From Paraphaeosphaeria minitans (taxonomy: Eukaryota > Ascomycota > Dothideomycetes > Pleosporales > Didymosphaeriaceae), in contig WJXW01000002.1 in assembly GCA_015832175.1 (NCBI GenBank), forward strand, positions 806,001 through 870,000: a stretch of 64,000 nt of DNA, written 5' to 3'. Under the pieces are notes generated by a model. The model did not search any database. It saw only the letters and a list, made by a program, of their open reading frames with translations, and was not told where the DNA came from. Shown here in pieces: positions 61,201-64,000 of the stretch. The translations under genes and the position numbers were made by a program. How positions within the stretch are numbered: position 1 is the stretch's first letter; every line of letters begins with the position of its first letter.

Positions 61201-64000
61201 AAGGTTCAAGGTCCTGCAAGCGAACGTAGGGCGAATAAGCGAAGTGCAGCACAGCATTATGAACGATCACGATCTTGAAGACTTCAGCCTACTTCTTATG
61301 TCAGAACCATATCTATTTCGTAACCAAGACGGAGAATACAGGGTAACCCCTCAATCTCACCCATACTGGACACCATTCCTCCCTGAGCACACGGAAGGGA
61401 GTCTACGACCTAGAGCGATGCTCTGGACACATAGAGATATTACAGCACGGCCGATATCGACCGAGTCCACCGATATAGCGGCACTCCTAATTGAACTAGA
61501 GACTGGACCTTTACTCGCCATTTCAGTTTATATCCCCGCCAAATCGGATTCGGAGGACAGCGAACTGAACAGCAGACTTGACATAATTCGGAGGACAATT
61601 GACACCACTCGGCGGAATCATGATAAAAGAGTCGAAATACTCATTGCCGGGGACTTTAACAGGCACGACCAGTTCTGGGGCGGTGACTTGGTTGCAACCT
61701 CCCAGCGCCAAGGAGAAGGTGAACCCATCATCCAACTCATGTCGGAACTCGATCTCCAGTGTCCACTCCCCAGAGGGATCGAAACTTGGATCTCCTATAA
61801 TGGGGAACACAGTTCGACAATCGACTTAATCCTGGTAACACAAGAACTCGCGTCGGAAATACAGCGATGCACTACAGACTCGATGGCGCATGGCTCCGAT
61901 CACCTAGCTATCTGCACGGAGTTTGCCATCGATCTTACGCACGAGAAAGGGACACCAAGAAAACTCTGGAAGAAAGCGCGCTGGGACCCAATTAGGAAAG
62001 TCGTCGCAGGAGAGCTGGAGCGCCGATCCCAGCCGGACATCCCGGGAGACGTAGACAGTTACTGCCAGTTTGTCACAGAATGCATAGCGCCAGCCATCGA
62101 AAAATATGTCCCAGTGGCCAGACCGTCACCATACGCGAAGAGATGGTGGACGGAAGACCTAACGGAACTAAGGAAACACTACACGTATTGGCGTAACAAG
62201 GCTAGCGCATCTCGAAGAGCGAATACACCTGACCCAGGCCTCCAACAGATGGCGGTGACTTGTAGGAAAAGGTACCATGACGCCATCAGAAACCAGAGGA
62301 AAACTCACTGGCAGGACTTTGTTGCCGAAGCCCGGAACATCTGGACCATAGCGCGGTACTTAGACCCAGCTCAGTGTGCGACCTTTGCAAGAATTCCAGC
62401 CATCAAAACCTACGAAGGGGTGAGCACGTCTAATGGCGAGATCGCTAGATGCTTGTTAGAGGAATTCTTTAAGCCCCCGCCAGGAGTCACCGAGGAGCCG
62501 GAAGACGAGAGGCCGCGAGAGGCTTTACCAATGGAACCACTCTCGGAGGTTGAAGTACAAAGGGCGATATTCGCGTCCAACCCATACAAGGCCCCGGGAC
62601 GAGACGGCTTACCAGCCATCGTATGGCAGCAACTGTGGCCAGTCCTCAAACACCACATCGTAGCGCTATTCAAGTTATCACTCGAAACGGCGACGCTTCC
62701 ATCGGAGTGGAGAGTAGCAAAGATTGTACCCCTGCGAAAACCAAACAAACCGGACTACACGGTAGCCAAGGCATACCGACCCATCTCCCTTCTCGCGACC
62801 CTAGGAAAGAGCTTAGAAGCAGTAGTAGCTGAAAGGCTATCCTTCCTAGCGGAGGCACACCGCCTGCTTCCAAAGAGCCACTTTGGAGCGAGGAAAGGCA
62901 GATCGACAACCCAAGCGTTGACTATACTCCAGGAAAGCATCTTCCAGGCCTGGAGGGATAAGAGGGTTCTAAGTCTGGTCAGTTTCGACGTAAAAGGCGC
63001 TTACAATGGGGTTAATATCGATGTCCTTGCGAAAAGACTAAGGAAGAGAGGAATCCCCAACGCATTGGTGGATTGGATAACTTGCTTCTGCAGCCAGCGA
63101 AAAGCGTCGGTCGTAGTAAATGGCCATACCACTGAGACAGTCGATCTACCACAAGCGGGCTTACCTCAGGGTTCCCCACTCTCCCCGATCCTGTTTCTCT
63201 TCTTCAACGCAGATTTGGTTTCATCCAAAATAAACCGCAACAAAGGGGCGATAGCATTTATAGATGACTACACAGCGTGGGTCACCGGAGCGTCAGATGG
63301 AGAGAACACCAACCTATTACAAGAAACGGTAGTAGCAAAAGCAGAACAGTGGGCACGGAGTAGCGGCGCCACCTTCGAAGCTGATAAGACGGCCTTCATC
63401 CACTTCACGCGCAGGAACAACACAGTATCGAGCAGCCCACTCTTCGTCAATGAAGAAGCGATACGGCCACAAACAGAAGTAAAGATTCTAGGAGTAGTTT
63501 TCGACCAGAAACTCCGATTTAGCCAACACACGGCCAGAGCGGCTAAGAGAGGAATTAGGGCAGCGCTAGCACTGAAGCGAATCAAAGGGATGACCGTAGG
63601 AACGGCGAGGCAACTTTTCACCTCAACCGTAACACCTACAGTCGATTACGCATCACCGATATGGTCCACAAGTCTGACAGGTCGTACAACTAAAATGCTA
63701 AACCAGATACAGCGTATCGGCACGCAAGCCATAATCGGAGCTTTCCGCACAGTGGCACTAATCAGGGCCGAGATGGAAGCAGGTATCGAGCAGCTCACGG
63801 CCCGCATGCACCGCCAGGAGTATAAATTCTGGGTCAAATGCCACACTCTTCCCGTAAACCATCCCTGGTGGAAAATACGTCGGGGAATAGATACCAAAAA
63901 CAAGCGCTTCCCGTCGCCGCTCCAGCGCATCGCAATGCAACTCGATTCGGTCGACCTCACGGAGATGGAAAGAATCGATCCATTCTGCATACCCCCTTGG
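61193..64000 (+). CDS. LINE ORF2, endonuclease-reverse transcriptase (partial)
   Basis: Open from ATG at 61193 to the window edge (936 codons), checked codon by codon without a stop. The N-terminal APE-type endonuclease (exonuclease-endonuclease-phosphatase fold) has RFKVLQANVGR, SEPYLF, the metal-site motif IAGDFNRHDQFWGG, STIDLILV and GSDHLAI; it nicks target DNA. The reverse transcriptase follows: KAPGRDGLPAIVW, YRPISLLATLGKSLEA, SHFGARKGRSTTQAL, palm motif A SLVSFDVKGAYNGV, QGSPLSPILFLFFNADL, catalytic AFIDDYTAWVTG and EVKILGVVFDQKLRF. The thumb/connection region continues with QRIGTQAIIGAFRTVA. An RNase H domain would be expected next but lies beyond the edge. Translation probably depends on termination-reinitiation at the ATGCCTAG overlap with ORF1. 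Confidence 0.93.
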   Translation, partial: MPRRFKVLQANVGRISEVQHSIMNDHDLEDFSLLLMSEPYLFRNQDGEYRVTPQSHPYWTPFLPEHTEGSLRPRAMLWTHRDITARPISTESTDIAALLIELETGPLLAISVYIPAKSDSEDSELNSRLDIIRRTIDTTRRNHDKRVEILIAGDFNRHDQFWGGDLVATSQRQGEGEPIIQLMSELDLQCPLPRGIETWISYNGEHSSTIDLILVTQELASEIQRCTTDSMAHGSDHLAICTEFAIDLTHEKGTPRKLWKKARWDPIRKVVAGELERRSQPDIPGDVDSYCQFVTECIAPAIEKYVPVARPSPYAKRWWTEDLTELRKHYTYWRNKASASRRANTPDPGLQQMAVTCRKRYHDAIRNQRKTHWQDFVAEARNIWTIARYLDPAQCATFARIPAIKTYEGVSTSNGEIARCLLEEFFKPPPGVTEEPEDERPREALPMEPLSEVEVQRAIFASNPYKAPGRDGLPAIVWQQLWPVLKHHIVALFKLSLETATLPSEWRVAKIVPLRKPNKPDYTVAKAYRPISLLATLGKSLEAVVAERLSFLAEAHRLLPKSHFGARKGRSTTQALTILQESIFQAWRDKRVLSLVSFDVKGAYNGVNIDVLAKRLRKRGIPNALVDWITCFCSQRKASVVVNGHTTETVDLPQAGLPQGSPLSPILFLFFNADLVSSKINRNKGAIAFIDDYTAWVTGASDGENTNLLQETVVAKAEQWARSSGATFEADKTAFIHFTRRNNTVSSSPLFVNEEAIRPQTEVKILGVVFDQKLRFSQHTARAAKRGIRAALALKRIKGMTVGTARQLFTSTVTPTVDYASPIWSTSLTGRTTKMLNQIQRIGTQAIIGAFRTVALIRAEMEAGIEQLTARMHRQEYKFWVKCHTLPVNHPWWKIRRGIDTKNKRFPSPLQRIAMQLDSVDLTEMERIDPFCIPPW

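Larger units (their letters stand above)
59746..64000 (+). mobile_element. Tad-like non-LTR retrotransposon, right end truncated by window
   Basis: Two long overlapping ORFs with the classic LINE order: nucleic-acid-binding ORF1, then ORF2 with apurinic-type endonuclease and reverse transcriptase. No stop or frameshift is present in the visible 4.2 kb, so the element looks young and has escaped repeat-induced point mutation. It is inserted just upstream of Tdp1, in head-to-head orientation with it. RNase H, 3' UTR and tail lie outside the window. Placement in the Tad/I superfamily rests on the Cys knuckles, the endonuclease and the FIDDYTAWV motif. Confidence 0.92.

Noticed and set aside
1..64000. 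CRISPR arrays, rRNA or tRNA genes, bacterial-type operons
   Set aside because: No regularly spaced repeats, rRNA blocks or tRNA T-loop/acceptor combinations were found; gene structure is eukaryotic.

Overview
The window is nuclear DNA of a filamentous ascomycete (Pezizomycotina; Dothideomycetes is my best guess, from gene style only). Evidence: introns of about 43-90 nt with GTRNGT donors, CTRAY branch sites and YAG acceptors; fungus-specific families (Zn2Cys6 regulator, Ybp1-type protein, ankyrin/CorA-like giant protein, fungal F-box, Hob1-type BAR-SH3 protein); and a Tad-like LINE. Coordinates for multi-exon genes span start to stop; exon joins were worked out by reading frame and splice consensus and are given where resolved.

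Layout. 1-2188 is gene-poor and holds a decayed LINE RNase H fragment. 2189-9695 is a dense housekeeping block: DUF427 protein, ESCRT-I Vps23 (-), mitochondrial cysteine desulfurase Nfs1 (-), Hob1/Rvs167-like BAR-SH3 (+). 11163-12452 is a four-TM MARVEL-like protein. 13195-23343 (-) is mostly decaying or lineage-specific: a fungal hypothetical gene with an in-frame TGA and a frame break, a decayed RidA gene (+), a coiled-coil/Cys-rich protein, and a GH3 beta-glucosidase pseudogene. 26180-26722 is a small secreted cysteine-containing protein.

27464-35115 looks like a catabolic gene cluster: Dabb-domain protein, Ldh2-type malate/lactate dehydrogenase, Zn2Cys6 regulator, IlvD/Edd-type (sugar-acid) dehydratase and a short-chain dehydrogenase. 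Its three promoter regions carry four copies of CGG-N7-CCG, three of them extended to CCG-Y-GGT. This suggests a single regulon run by the Zn2Cys6 protein inside the cluster and is the most interesting signal in the window.

35822-40086 encodes a 1392-residue fusion of a hydrolase-like domain (nucleophile elbow Ser replaced by Thr), ankyrin repeats and a CorA-like membrane domain lacking GMN. 41204-48997 has an unknown 228-residue protein, mitochondrial GluRS, an Xdj1-type DnaJ whose ATG is split by an intron, and a Ybp1-family protein. 50074-52228 is a GH127 pseudogene. 53346-59404 has the Afg1-type ATPase, an F-box-like protein and Tdp1 (with an apparent frameshift). The right end (59746 to the edge) is a structurally intact non-LTR retrotransposon: ORF1 with three CCHC knuckles overlaps by 8 nt an ORF2 with endonuclease and reverse transcriptase.

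Two carbohydrate-active enzyme genes and a RidA gene are clearly dead while neighbouring housekeeping genes are intact, so the strain seems to be losing accessory metabolic functions. Some single frameshifts (Tdp1 especially) could instead be assembly errors.
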